DNA of 64,000 nucleotides from Girardinichthys multiradiatus (lineage: Eukaryota > Chordata > Actinopteri > Cyprinodontiformes > Goodeidae). A program made the position numbers and the translations under genes. The number at the start of each line of letters is the position of its first letter. Position 1 is the stretch's first letter. Positions 21,110-32,323 of the stretch are shown here, in pieces. Where the stretch lies: assembly GCF_021462225.1 (NCBI RefSeq), contig NC_061797.1, positions 2,287,001 to 2,351,000 of the forward strand, read 5' to 3'. The notes beneath the pieces were generated by a model, which made no database searches, was not told the DNA's origin, and saw only the letters and a list, made by a program, of their open reading frames with translations.

Positions 21110-24100
21110 GGTACAGGGCCCCTCCTTGAACCGCCACCTTAACGTGGTGGAGGGGTTTGAGTGCTTAAATGATCCTAGAGGCTATGTTGTTTGGGGCCTA
21201 AATGCCTCTGGTAGGGTCTCCCATGGCAAACAGGCTCTAGGTGATGGGTCAGACAAAGAGTGGTTCAAGAATCCCTAATGAGGACCAAAATATCGAGGCA
21301 CATGACGTCGCCCGGTACGGCGGAGCCGGGGTCCCACCCTGGAGCCAGGCCTGGGGTCGGGACTCGTCGGAGAGCGCCTGGTGGCCGGGTTGCTCCTCGC
21401 GGGACCCGGCCGGGCCAAGCCCGAACGAGAGACGCGAGGCCATCCCCCAGTGGGCCCACCACCTGCAGGGGGAACCGTGAGGGACCGGTGCAAAGAGGAT
21501 TGGGTGGCGGACAAGGTGGAGACCTCAGCGGCCCGATCCCCGGATGCTTAGGCTGGCTCTAGGGACGTGGAATGTCACCTCGCTTGGGGGAAGGAGCCTG
21601 AGCTTGTGCGGGAGGTCGAGAGATATCGACTAGAAGTAGTCGGGCTCGCCTCCACGCATAGCGTAGGCTCTGGAACCCATCTCCTTGAGAGGGGTTGGAC
21701 TCTCTTCTACTCTAGAGTGGCCCACGGGGAGAGGCAGCGGGCTGGTGTGGGTTTGCTTGTTGCCCCCCAGCTCAGCCGTCTTGTGTTGGGGTTTACCCCA
21801 GTGGATGAGAGGGTCGTATCCCTGCGCCTTCGGGTTGGGGAGAGGTCTCTGACTATCATTTCAGTCTACGGGCCGAGTGGTAGTGCAGAGTACCCGGCCT
21901 TCTTGGCGTCCCTGTCGGGGGTGCTGGATAGTGCCCCTCCTGGGGACTCCATTATTCTGCTGGGGGACTTCAACGTCCACGTGGGGAACGACAGTGACAC
22001 CTGGAGAGGCGTGATCGGGAGGAATGGCCTCCCCGATCTGAATCCGAGTGGTGTTTTGTTATTGGACTTCTGTGCTAGTCACGGATTGTCCATAACGAAC
22101 ACCATGTTCAAACATAAGGTTGTCCATCAGTGCACTTGGCACCAGGACACCCTAGGCAGGAGGTCGATGATCAACTTTGTTGTCGTATCATCAGACCTTC
22201 GGCCGTATTTTTGGACACTCGGGTAAAGAGAGGGGCTGAGCTGTCCACTGATCACCACCTGGTGGTGAGTTGGATCCGCTGGAGGAGGAGAAAGCCGGAC
22301 AGACTTGGCAGGCCAAACGCATAGTGAGAGTCTGCTGGCGGAGCCCTCGGCCAGGGATGTATTCAACTCCCACCTCCGGGAGAGCTTCGACCAGATCTCG
22401 GGGGATGTCGGAGACAGAGTCCGAGTGGACCATGTTCTCCGCATCTATTGTCGATGCTGCTGCCCGTAGCTGTGGCCGTAAGGTCTGCGGTGCCTTTCGC
22501 GGCAGCAATCCCAGAGCCCGGTGGTGGACACCGGCAGTAAGGGATGCTGTCAAGCTTGTGGGACTCGTGAGGCGGCTGACGGGTACCGTGAGGCCAAGCG
22601 TGCTGCGGCCCGGGCTGTGGCAGAGGCAAAAACCCGGGCCTGGGAGGAGTTCGGTGAGGCCATGGAGAAGGACTACCGGTTGGCCTCGAAGCAATTCTGG
22701 CAAACTGTCCGGCGCCTCAGGAGGGGGAAGCAGTGCTTCGCCAACACTGTTTATAGGGGGGGTGGGAGACTGCTGACCTCGACTGAGGACATTATCGGGC
22801 GGTGGAAGGAGTACTTTGAGGATCTCCTCAATCCTGCCATCACGCATTCCGTGGTGGAAACAGAGGCTGGGGACTTGGGGTTGGACTCTTTCATCACCCA
22901 GGCTGAAGTCACCGAGGTGGTTAAAAAGCTCCGCGGTGGCAAGGCTTCGGGGGTGGATGAGATCTGCCCTGAGTACCTCAAGTCTCTGGATGTTGTAGGG
23001 CTGTCATGGTTGACACGCCTCTTCAACATTGCGTGGCGGTCGGGGACAGTGCCTCTGGACTGGCAGACTGGGGTGGTGGTCCCCCCTTCATAAGAAGGGT
23101 GACCGGAGGGTGTGTTCCAACTACAGGGGGATCACACTCCTTAGCCTCCCTGGTAAGGCCTACGCCAGGGTATTGGAGAGAAGAGTCCGACCGATAGTCG
23201 AACCTCGGCTTCAGGAGGAGCAGTGTGGTTTTCGTCCCGGCCGTGGAACACTGGACCAGCTCTATACCCTCTACAGGGTGCTCGAAGGTTCATGGGAGTT
23301 TGCCCAACCGGTTCACATGTGTTTTGTGGACCTGGAGAAGGCATTCGACTGTGTCCCTCGTGATGCCCTGTGGGGGGTGCTCCAGGAGTATGGAATCGGG
23401 GGCCCTTTATTAGGGGCCATCCGGTCCCTGTACGAGCAGAGCAGGAGTTTGGTCCGCATTGCCGGCACTAAGTCGGACCTGTTCCCGGTGCATGTTGGAC
23501 TCCGGCAGGGCTGCCCTTTGTCATCGGTCCTGTTCATAACTTTTATGGACAGGATTTCTAGACGCAGCCAAGGGCCGGAGGGGGTCTGGTTTGGGTACCA
23601 GTGGATTTCGTCTCTTCTTTTTGCGGATGACGTGGTCCTACTGGCCCCCTCTAGCCAAGACCTACAGCATGCGCTGTGGCAGTTCGCAGCCGAGTGTGAA
23701 GCGGCTGGGATGAGGATCAGCTCCTCCAAGTCCGAGGCCATGGTACTCGACCGGAAAAGGGTGGCTTGTCCTCTTCAGGTTGGAGGGGAGTTCCTGCCTT
23801 AAGTGGAGGAATTTAAGTATCTCGGGGTCTTGTTCACGAGTGAGGGAAGAATGGAGCGGGAGATTGACAGACGGATTGATGCGGCTGCCACAGTAATGGG
23901 GGCACAGTGCCGGTCCGTTGTGGTGAAGAGAGAGCTGAGCCGAAAAGCAAAGCTCTCAATTTACCGGTTGGTCTACGTTCCTACCCTCACCTATGGCCAT
24001 GAACTTTGGGTCATGACCGAAAGAACGAGATCCCGGATACAAGCGGCTGAAATGAGCTTCCTCCGTAGGGTGGCCGGGCACTCCCTTAGAGATAGGGTGA

Positions 24101-24205
24101 GGAGCTCGGCCATCCGGGAGGGGCTTGGAGTAGAGCCGCTGCTCGACCACATCGACAGGAGCCAGTTGAGGTGGCTCGGGATAAGCGGAAGACGACGAGT
24201 ACGAG
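21110..24205 (+). mobile_element. Rex3-type LINE copy c, nearly full length
   Basis: The 5' region starts near the cctccttgaaccgccacctt motif, followed by the endonuclease and reverse transcriptase. The exact string tggcagactggggtggtggt near 23060 matches, from memory, the Rex3 reverse diagnostic primer. The 3' end joins gtggctcggg directly to ataagcggaagacgacgagt, which in full elements is 3' UTR. The C-terminal part of the ORF between RSQLRWLG and the UTR is thus deleted across a short shared cggg/cggat stretch. Confidence 0.93.
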
Positions 24206-24215
24206 TTATGCTATG
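21545..24215 (+). pseudogene. Rex3-c endonuclease-reverse transcriptase (multiple frameshifts)
   Basis: The endonuclease part (about 21567-22226) has [37 protein letters not shown] and [11 protein letters not shown]. The linker is at 22270-22780. The reverse transcriptase (22521-24215) has AKRAAARAVAEAKTRAWEE, CSNYRGITLLSLPGKAYARV, CGFRPGRGTLDQLYTLYRVL, LRQGCPLSSVLFITFMDRIS and the catalytic SLLFADDVVLLAPSS, then VEEFKYLGVLFTSEGRMERE. A one-base insertion at 23085 (VVVPPS, where the family has VVVPLFKKGD), a stop at 23803 and others make it non-functional. It would act by target-primed reverse transcription. Confidence 0.93.
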
Positions 24216-25035
24216 AACAGATTTGACTGTATAAGCCTAAACACATCTGCAAATCCGTTGGAAAAAATCTTTATAAGAAAGCCCTCAAGAGATGGTGCTT
24301 TTTTAAAATCTTTTTTATACTGTTTAATGTCATAAATCCATGCAGGGACATCAAGGGTTTGAGGTATTTTTGACCAATAAACATGTTAAACCATTTACAG
24401 ATCTGTAAAGTTTCCAATATGTGCCCCCCCCCATTCATTCCTACACTCTTGTATATTGACATTATTATACAAATATTTTAGCTTTCCATTTTTTTCCTTC
24501 TTTAAAAGGAAAACAGACAACAAGCAGTTAACTAGTCAGGAATTTGCTAATGTTCAGGTACTTTTACATGTTGGTTATTCTGGAATATGTTCTTTCCTAT
24601 GAGACATCTACAGTATACGATTTGTTCAGAGCATAGGTACTTAAAGCTAATGCCTCAGGCTGTACAATTTACATACTGTCTAAAGTTTATACATATCTTT
24701 AAAAGATTTTGTACATTTATCTTGATGTATTTGGTGGATACTGTCATCGTTGTTGGGTGTCTCTTTGTATGTTTTTATTTTATTTTATTACTAGATAAAA
24801 GTAAATAAACAAGTGCATCCCCAAAACAGTTCTGCTTGTGTATAGCAAGGATGACAAAATGACTTTACTTCTCCTAGATAATGGTATAGAACTGGTTACA
24901 AACAGCCTGTACAGGATCCTCTTGCTCATCCAGGAGGAGTGAATAATACAAGTCACTGATTCAATGCAATCTGCTGGGTTTCCTTAGATAGAGAACATTT
25001 TAACCAATTTGAATAATAATCTGAATCCCACTGCA
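24206..25035. other. MTFMT intron 1, no gene recognised
   Basis: AT-rich sequence. No coding motif or element end identified. Confidence 0.6.
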
Positions 25036-25165
25036 TTGTTTGATAGTTAGGATTAATTGGAATGTATGTACCTGGCTTTAAATCTGTATAATTCGATTTA
25101 ACTGACTTTGTAAAGTGCCCTGAGACGACGTGTTGTGAACTGGCACTATGGAAATAAACTCAATT
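25036..25165 (+). repeat. L2-like LINE 3' tail
   Basis: Contains the ttgtaaagtgccctgagacg ... gttgtgaactggcactatgg and aaataaactcaattaaattg pattern, typical of the 3' end of fish L2-like LINEs (TTGAATTGAA-type tail). No coding part is attached. Confidence 0.7.
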
Positions 25166-25269
25166 AAATTGATAATAGTTGCTTCTGTTTCTTTGATACA
25201 CAGCATCCTGAAGGTTTTAGGGGCCATTTTTACTAGCACTGTCAGAGACGAAAATATACGTAATTTAAA

Positions 25270-25771
25270 CTTTTGAAATGCCGTTCCAGGCAACGGTTGA
25301 GAAATTAAGAGGAAAACAGAAGTAACCTTCAGAACATGTATATTAGTTACATATTTACAACTTTCATATACATGTTTTATGTAAAACAATATACATATTT
25401 CAAATTTTACTGTAGTTTTGAAGAAATGACAGGTCAAAGTACCTGCTAATGATCGACCAGTATAAGCATTTGTGTCACTTCAGGAATTTATTTGTCCACA
25501 ATCATGAGAGGTGACAACACACTTTCTTCAGATTATATTAAAGGGTCATCTATACTATAACCAGAATTAATATTGTACTGTAGTTGTACTGTAGTTTTGG
25601 AGAAATACACAACTCAATGTACCTCAAAATGCTCATCCAGGATATGTAGATAGAGTGTGTTGTCACCTCTCATGGAGAAATAAATTGCTGAAAGTGACAC
25701 AAATGCATATACTGGTTGAGCATTAGTAGGTACTTTGACCCGTCATTTCTCCAAAAGTCCACAGAAAAAAA

Positions 25772-25802
<31 letters not shown>

Positions 25803-25930
25803 TGTTTTTATTTTTTTTTTTTTTGCTTAAAACGTGTATGTGGAAGTTGTAAAAAATGTCAATATACATTTTCTGAAGGTTCTGTTTTCCTCTTATTTTC
25901 TCAACCGTGGCCTGTATGGGCGTCCGGTTG
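25270..25930. repeat. 0.65-kb inverted repeat (fold-back/MITE-like)
   Basis: The left arm (about 25285-25540: caacggttgagaaattaaga ... gaggtgacaacacact) is mirrored by the right arm (about 25650-25920), with imperfect identity and small indels. The loop is about 100 bp. An A/T microsatellite with T-runs (25768-25825) interrupts the right arm. No ORF. Confidence 0.85.
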
Positions 25931-26144
25931 CATTACCGTAATGCACAGTCTATGCGCGAAGCCAATCTTTAAGAGCGAACTAAAGTCGGCGGGCGTGACA
26001 GTGTATTTCAAACTGTTGGCTCACTTGACCGCAGTCAGAAAACGGGAACGAAACTAACCAAAACTGCAAATATACGAAATGACCAGCACCCGTTCCTGAT
26101 AAACCAGGAACAAATTCGGTGTATAACATCGGGACTTCCGGTAC

Positions 26145-26362
26145 CTGCAGCTAGTCAGCACTTTGAGAGACTCCACGGCGAACTGGTCAGTACCGAAGAA
26201 CAGGAGGCTCCAGGGCGGCCTGGACGGTCCGGGTTTACGGGGAGGCTGTGTGCGGACATTGGTGCTGAACTTCAACACATTCAGAACATGGTTGAGGGTT
26301 TTCAGGAAAACACTGCCAGTCTTTCTGTTCATCCACATTGTAAAGACGTTTTTTTTCCACAC
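26145..26362 (-). CDS. MTFMT: MTFMT exon 1 (start codon and mitochondrial targeting region)
   Basis: The start at 26362 gives MWKKNVFTMWMNRKTGSVFL, a Lys/Arg-rich, acid-poor N-terminus suited to mitochondrial import. ATGs at residues 9 and 11 are alternative starts. The mature fold begins at PPWSLLFFGTDQFAVESLK, matching the L-F-F-G-T-D-x-F-A start of vertebrate MTFMT. The exon ends SC plus AG before the donor GTACCG (26144), and AG|A completes Arg with exon 2 over a 10.6-kb intron. Stops in the downstream intronic extension support the boundary. The transcription start is not determined. The upstream 26363-26540 is relatively CpG-rich with no obvious TATA box. Confidence 0.93.
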
Positions 26363-26760
26363 ACCATCTATCGAAGGTTCAGGTTAAATTCCGCCCTGAT
26401 CATTCCCTCTCGGTATGAATAACCTCTGCATGCTGCAGCGCCATATCTTTAAGAAGCCTTCTTCTTCCTGCAATTCAGACGGTATATATCCAGATAATGC
26501 AATATTACTGCCCCCCGCAGGGCGGGAGCGTAAGCTCATCTCTAAAAATATGTATTGTTCATCATACTACAGCGGTGAAGTTAGTTTGAAGTTGGATATT
26601 GGATATTCAAGCTCCGGTGAGTTAGAGGCATCTAGCTCACGGTTGATCCGATTCAGGAACTCAGATTTCGGCTAGCTGCTCTCTGTTGCTCCCTCTTCTG
26701 ACGCGCGGCCGGTCACTTAGGGGCCGTCAACAAGTTTCCGAACCAAACACTCTTGGGAAA
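26363..26760. promoter_or_regulatory. Probable MTFMT promoter region
   Basis: Sequence upstream of exon 1 with local GC/CpG enrichment (e.g. ccccccgcagggcgggagcg near 26510). An open frame at 26415-26675 (+) has no recognisable domain and is not called a gene. Confidence 0.4.
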
Positions 26761-26833
26761 TAAAAATAAATACATTCCTTGACTTGTGACCAACTGAAAC
26801 AAATACAATGGTACGTCATACTACTAGATTACA

Positions 26834-27245
26834 TCAATGAGGCACACTCATTTTTATTCCATTTTAAGCCTTTTTATATTTTTTAGGATTTTTGTTTTGT
26901 CCAAAGTTAGCATTTTTCTTCAATAGCTTCTAGGTCATGTGACCTACTGACACTAAAGCTACCTGAAATTGTTTTACTACACTGGATAGATGAGGCACAC
27001 TGATTTTTATTCCATTTTAAGTATTCTTTGTATTTTTAGGAATTTCTTTGGTCAAAAATTAGCATTTTTCTTCAATAGCTTCCAGGTTATGTGACTCACG
27101 GACACAAAATCTGTCTGAAATTGTTCTGCTACACTGGATAGATGAGGCACACTCTTTATCTGATTTTAATGCATTTTCTATTTTTTAAACATTTCTTTCA
27201 TCACAAATCATGTTTTTTTTTCCAATTGTTTTTAGGTCACGTGAC
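26834..27245. repeat. ~154-bp tandem repeat, about 2.7 copies
   Basis: Units start at tgaggcacactca (26836), tgaggcacactga (26992) and tgaggcacactct (27146). Each contains ...ttagcatttttcttcaatag and taggtcatgtgac. The last unit is partial and more diverged. Confidence 0.9.
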
Positions 27246-27384
27246 TCAGTGGTACAGAACTACTGTGATGCTCAGGGTTCTCCATAATGCTCCTCATTTA
27301 ATTAAGCATCCTTCTTTGTACAATGATCTCCAGAAGTTCCAGAGGAGTCCCCAGAACAGAGTCAGCCTTCTTTAATAGATTGTT

Positions 27385-28165
27385 GAGCTTTTTTAAGTCC
27401 CTGGCTCTGATGCTGTTTCACCAGTAGATGATGGAGAAGAGATCACACTCTCCACAAAAGACTTATAGAAGATCTGTAGCATCTTGCTGCAAACACTGAA
27501 TGTCCTAAGCTTCCTCAAGAAGTAAAGTCTGTTCTGTCCCGTCTTGTAGACGGCTTCACAGTTGCATCTCCACTCCAGTCTGTTATCCAGGTGAACACCG
27601 AGGTATTTATACTCCTCCACCATCTCCACCTCTTCTCCCATGATGGAAATAGTTTTTGACTTATTCCTGTTTCTCTTAAAATCTACAATCATCTCCTTTG
27701 TTTTAGTCACGTTCAAGATGAGATGATTGTTTCCACACCATGCCACAAAGCGGTCCACTTGCTCCCTGTACTCATCTTCTTGTCCATCTCTGATCCACCC
27801 GACAACTGCAGAATCATCATAGTATTTCTGCAGATGACAGTAGTCTGTCTTGTACTGGAAGTCTGGGGTGTACAGAGGGAAGAGGAATGGTGAGAGTACA
27901 GTCCCCAGTGGTGCTCCTGTGCTGCTGACTACCTGGTTAGACACACAACCCTTCAGTCTCTCAAACTGTGGTGTGTTTGTCAGGTAGTCTTTGATCCAGG
28001 AGATTGTTGAGGCCTCCACCTGAGTCTTCAGGACTTTCTGACAAAGCAAATCAGGTTGAATCATGTTAAATGTACTGGAGAAATCAAAGAACATGATCCT
28101 TACAGTGCTGCTGGCTTTGTCCATGTCCCGATGGGGTTTTGTGGTGGACCAAAGCACAGACAAGA
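27385..28165 (-). pseudogene. Rex1/Babar-type (CR1-group) LINE reverse transcriptase fragment
   Basis: A 256-codon open frame on the minus strand with RIMFFDFSSTFNMIQPDLLC, STGAPLGTVLSPFLFPLYTP, QKYYDDSAVVGWIRDG (the DD of the RT active site, with YDDS in place of the more usual SDDS/ADDT), WCGNNHLILNVTKTKEMIVD and VEEYKYLGVHLDNRLEW. The ttctccagtacatttaacat segment resembles the Rex1 diagnostic primer site. Both ends are truncated, and the frame is open through the retained piece, suggesting modest age. Another Rex1-type piece is at 45847-46440. Confidence 0.88.
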
Positions 28166-28725
28166 GCTTGGCAGCAGCATTGTGAATCGGTCTTCAGTTT
28201 ATTCTCACAGGTTATAAAGTGAAGCAAAACGTAGCAAACACACTGCAGGTACAGGCATGTGAATAGTCAAACACTTACTCGAATTCACTGCAGGAACGTA
28301 GCAAAAACACTGAACATAACCAGGGGTTGTGATGGAGAGGAACCAGCAAAAAACAATGACACAAAACCAACTAATATACTGAGGGATAACAAAGGCAGTG
28401 TAATCAAAGAATCAGGGAACAGGTGAGACATGGAGGCAGAGGAAGCAGGTGAACCTAAAGGGACTAATAAACACGACAGTGAGCAGAACTTAACGAAGCT
28501 ATAGACCAAGATAATTAAAGCATAAGAATCAAGAATAAACATGACCTAAAGGAAACTGAGAGAACAGACGAACACAACAACCTAACTAGCAAAACGGAAC
28601 CATAAAGAAACCCTGACTACAAAAGTAAACAGACCTAACCACACTGACTGAACAGACCGGAAGGGAAGCAGAGAACATGAGGACTAGAATGTAAACATAA
28701 CCAAACCAGAAGGGACTGACAAAGA
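28166..28725 (-). repeat. Gypsy-type 3' tail / solo LTR-like repeat
   Basis: Reading on the minus strand, the sequence is pyrimidine-rich (tcacctgcttcctctgcctc ...) and ends gagaataaactgaagaccga, i.e. an AATAAA poly(A) signal followed by about 25 bp. This is the same layout as the 3' end of the Gypsy element at 39055-41640 and the loop of the fold-back repeat at 3940-4490. No coding part. Confidence 0.6.
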
Positions 28726-30895
28726 TCAGCCATATTTATTTTGGAGTGAATCAGACCATCCATGTATAATTTAGAGCCAAACGTATGGCCGTGGCGTGAT
28801 ATCAGAATTCGCTACGCCATCATAGCCACAACCTCCAGCTAAAGCAGTCAGTACTGGCAACTGTCTAAGACCATCATGTTATCTGTTACTTGGGACAGTT
28901 TCACATTGATCAGTTGAAGAACATCAAAAATTGACTCTGTAAAGGAAAACAGTACACTTCCTGTTCTCAGGGGGCGGGGCTTCAATGATGTCAACATCTG
29001 ATCAGTGAATATTGTTCAGGGCCAGAGGCAGATCAATCTCAGAAGGTTTCAGGTGTCTGTGACTGTCCTTGTAGGATCTATATCAATTTAGTCTTTTTTG
29101 GCGAGAAGTCATATTTTGAGGCGTGGCCACGCCCACACGCTTTGATGTATGAAAAAGCTTTTGATAACTTTTGATCCCCAATCCCTTAACAGTATACTGA
29201 GTAATTTTCAAGTGTCTAAGTCAAAAGCTGTAGGAGGAGTTCGCTCAAATATGCGGGCTAGAAACGCCCAGAATAGGGTCAAAATGGCAACTTCAATCCA
29301 AAATGGCCGACTTTCTGTGGGGTTTAGAGCAATGCTCCAACAGACTTATTTATAGGTCCTGAGAAGATACATATGTGTACCAAATTTCAGATTTCCCGGT
29401 CAAAGCATGGCTTGGGGCTGATTTTTTGAAATTGTCTAGGGGGCGCTGTGGATGAATTAGGCCACACCCACCGAATATGTCATAAGATCTCTGTTGGGGA
29501 CTGGACAAGGATCAATCACATTGAATTTGGTGCAGATCAGATGATATATGTGGAAATTAGAACCAAACATATGGCCATGGCATGACCTCTGACTTCGCCG
29601 CCACGGCCACGCCCTTTTATGAAAAGTCACTGTGCCTCAAACGAAGTTAGACCCACTAGTTATCTGTCTTCTGACACACATTGAAGTTGATTGGGTCAAG
29701 AGGGTCAGAGAGGTACCTTTCCAAGTGAAAAAAGTGACTTCCTGTTCTGAGGGGGCGTGGCTTTGATGATGTCAGCATATGACCCCATAGGATCGTCAGG
29801 AACCCGAAGGTCCTGCTTCATGCCAACTTTGGTGTGGTTTGGCGTTTTTATGTGAAAGTTATTGCATATTTTTAGTTTGGGCGCGAACGCCAAGTTCCTG
29901 CCCCTGCCACGCCCCCTAAACATGGCCGAAAACTCACGATTTTGATAACTTTTAATTCCCCATCCCTTAACTGCATGTTGACCAAATATGAACCCGATAG
30001 CTCAAAATCCCTAGGTTGAATTCGTTAAAGTTCGAGGTGAGTAAAAGTGAAAAACGGCCAAAAATCGTCCTTTGACCCAAAATGGCCAACTTCCTGTGCG
30101 TTTTAGGGCATACCCCCAAGAGACTTTTTTATTTTTATTTGAGGAGCTCTACCTGTGTGCCAAATTTCAGATCTCTACAACTTATGGTTCGGCCTATCTC
30201 ACTTTGGGGGCGTGGCTAAGTGGTTTGGTCACGCCCATTGACAATGACATTATGGAACAAGAATTTCATGTGGGGGACAATTTTGGGTAAAATCGTGTTT
30301 TGGTGCATGGCAATGTCCCCAAATTGCCTCGCAAAGACGCAACGGAAAAAACAAACAAACAAAGAATAAGAATTCTTGCGATTACAATAGGGCGTTGCTG
30401 TTGTCCTGCTCAGGCCTAATAATAATTAAAGCTGCAAGCAGCCTTGAAGGCCCTCGCAACCCGGCCTGTGCAGCGACCGCGTGAACCTGGCATTGGTCTG
30501 GGGAGTAGCATTCAAAATTTGTAGTAAATGAGACCTTCCAGATGGAAGCTGCACTCGCATGTTTATTAGTGGATGGGGCTGAAATAATGTTATAAACTGA
30601 CTGTGGCAACATGTTCAGCATTGATCCCTGATGATGTATACTACATTTGAAGTGGATCCGATGATGTATGAGGGAGATAGAACAGTTTAAATGTCCTAGG
30701 TGGCGCTGTTGATCCAAATTCCAATGTAATGTAAAAGAGCTGTTTAGGGGCTGACAAAGATCAAGCATATTTAGTTTGGAGTGAATCGGACCATGCATGT
30801 GTAATTTAGAGCCAAACGTATGGCAGTGGCATGACATCAGAATTTGCCATGCCATCATAGCCACATCCTCCAGCCAAACCAGTCAGTACTAGACA
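28726..30895. repeat. GC-rich interspersed repeat block with flanking direct copies
   Basis: Contains repeated motifs gggggcgtggc / ggccacgccca, 'acttcctgttctgagggggc' (twice), 'aaaatggccgac/aacttcctgt' and 'gataacttttgatccccaat' variants, so the interior is a tandem of diverged ~700-800-bp monomers. About 150 bp at 28726-28870 recur as a direct copy at 30750-30898. A junction at 30418-30440 has aataattaaagctgcaagca, a sequence I know as frequent in fish genomes. No ORF of interest. Confidence 0.7.
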
Positions 30896-32323
30896 CTAAG
30901 ACCACCCTGATTTTAATTGGGCTTTTGAGGGTGATATACTCCAAATGATGGAAGAAACCAGCACTCTACATCCTGCTTTAAAGGCGGCGCTGCTTCTGCA
31001 TGACCATTGGCAATGATCTTCCCCATGAATGCTGTATATTGGGGTCCGTTGTAGGGATTCAAACCGCTTGATCACGTGTTCTCTGCTGTTTGGCAAACAC
31101 TGGCGTGGCTCTTTAAATGGCAATGGAGCGACCCAACTGCCGTTGTCATTTTTATGGACATTCGTGTCCATGATCTTTAGGAAGAGGACGTCTTCCACTG
31201 AATGAGCTGGTTTGTCATCGTGTTCGGATTGGTCAAACACTCTGTGTCCGAGCATCCTCTCTGGCGCTTTATTAGGCTCGCTGAACATTTCTTGTGGTTC
31301 TTTGACCTGCATGAAACTTATGCAAGGTTGAAAAATGGAATGGCGACCATTATCTAGCACGTGAGTCTTGAATGTGTCAACCATTGGTTTATGCATGTGT
31401 CCTAGACACACCTCGCCTATCACCACCCAGCCTTGATCAAGGCGCTGTGCGAAGGGAGCTTTATGTGGTCCGTTAAGTTGCTGTCTGACTTTGTGTGCTC
31501 TGAGCACATCTCTTCCAAGCAGCAGAAGTATCTCCGCTCCTGGGTCCAGATCGGGAATGTGTTTGGCTATGTGATGGAGATGAGGCTGATGCAAAACTGC
31601 ACTTGGTGTTGGAATTTCAGTTCGGTTGTTTGGGATTTCGGGACACTCAAGTGGTGGAAGAGAGATAACAGCTTTGCCATCCGATGACTCTATTTGAAAC
31701 CCTTCTGCCTTCCTGCCATATGTTTCCATGATGCCAGAGCATTTTCTGAGGTGATATAAGAGCGGCTTATCCTCAACACTGAACACCTCAAAGAAGTCAG
31801 GTCTAGCTAAAGAGCAGTTGCTCTGGTCATCCAAGATTACATAAGCTTTAATGGCTTTGTGCCTTGAATATTTGGGGTAGACCATTGCTAGGCAGATCTT
31901 AGAGCAAGAACGACCCCATTGACCAGAACCACAAACCTCTGTACAGCTAGTTCTAACATTAGTTACATTAGAATCATCTTCTCCCTCCCCGCTGTTCTCC
32001 TGTGGCGGTGGAGGAACCTTAGTAGGTTGAGGTTGTGGACCAGGGTGCATGGCATCATCATGGTTAGTGCTTTCACACTCAAGGCACTTCACAGAACCTT
32101 CGCAGTTTTTGGCAACATGGGACATTGAAGAACAGCACTTGAAGCATATTCCTTTCTGTTTTATTAATGTCTTCCTGTCGTCTATGGATTTGTTTCTGAA
32201 TGTCCTGCATTTTTTAAGAGAATGTGGTTTGTCATGCAGTGGGCAGTTCTTGTTTGGGTCATTGTTGATTGTAGAGATGTCTATTTTGTGAACTGTGATA
32301 GACTTGTTGTTAAAGCTATTCAT
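30896..32323 (-). pseudogene. BEL/Pao gag C-terminus-protease-RT start (475-codon open frame)
   Basis: Residues about 27-93 hold Cys/His-rich motifs (ICFKCCSSMSHVAKNC, then VKCLECESTNHDDAMH), typical of BEL/Pao gag ends. Residues about 160-180 (AYVILDDQSNCSLARPDFF) are the aspartic protease active-site block of the A17 type. The middle (LLLLGRDVLRAHKVRQQLNG ... QRLDQGWVVIGEVCLG) is the conserved BEL spacer. The RT start at about residues 400-430 then runs into unrelated text, so the polymerase domain is absent. Confidence 0.87.

Noticed and set aside
26415..26675. 86-codon open frame upstream of MTFMT, possible divergent gene
   Set aside because: No domain, no splice context, biased composition; more likely promoter/5' flank.
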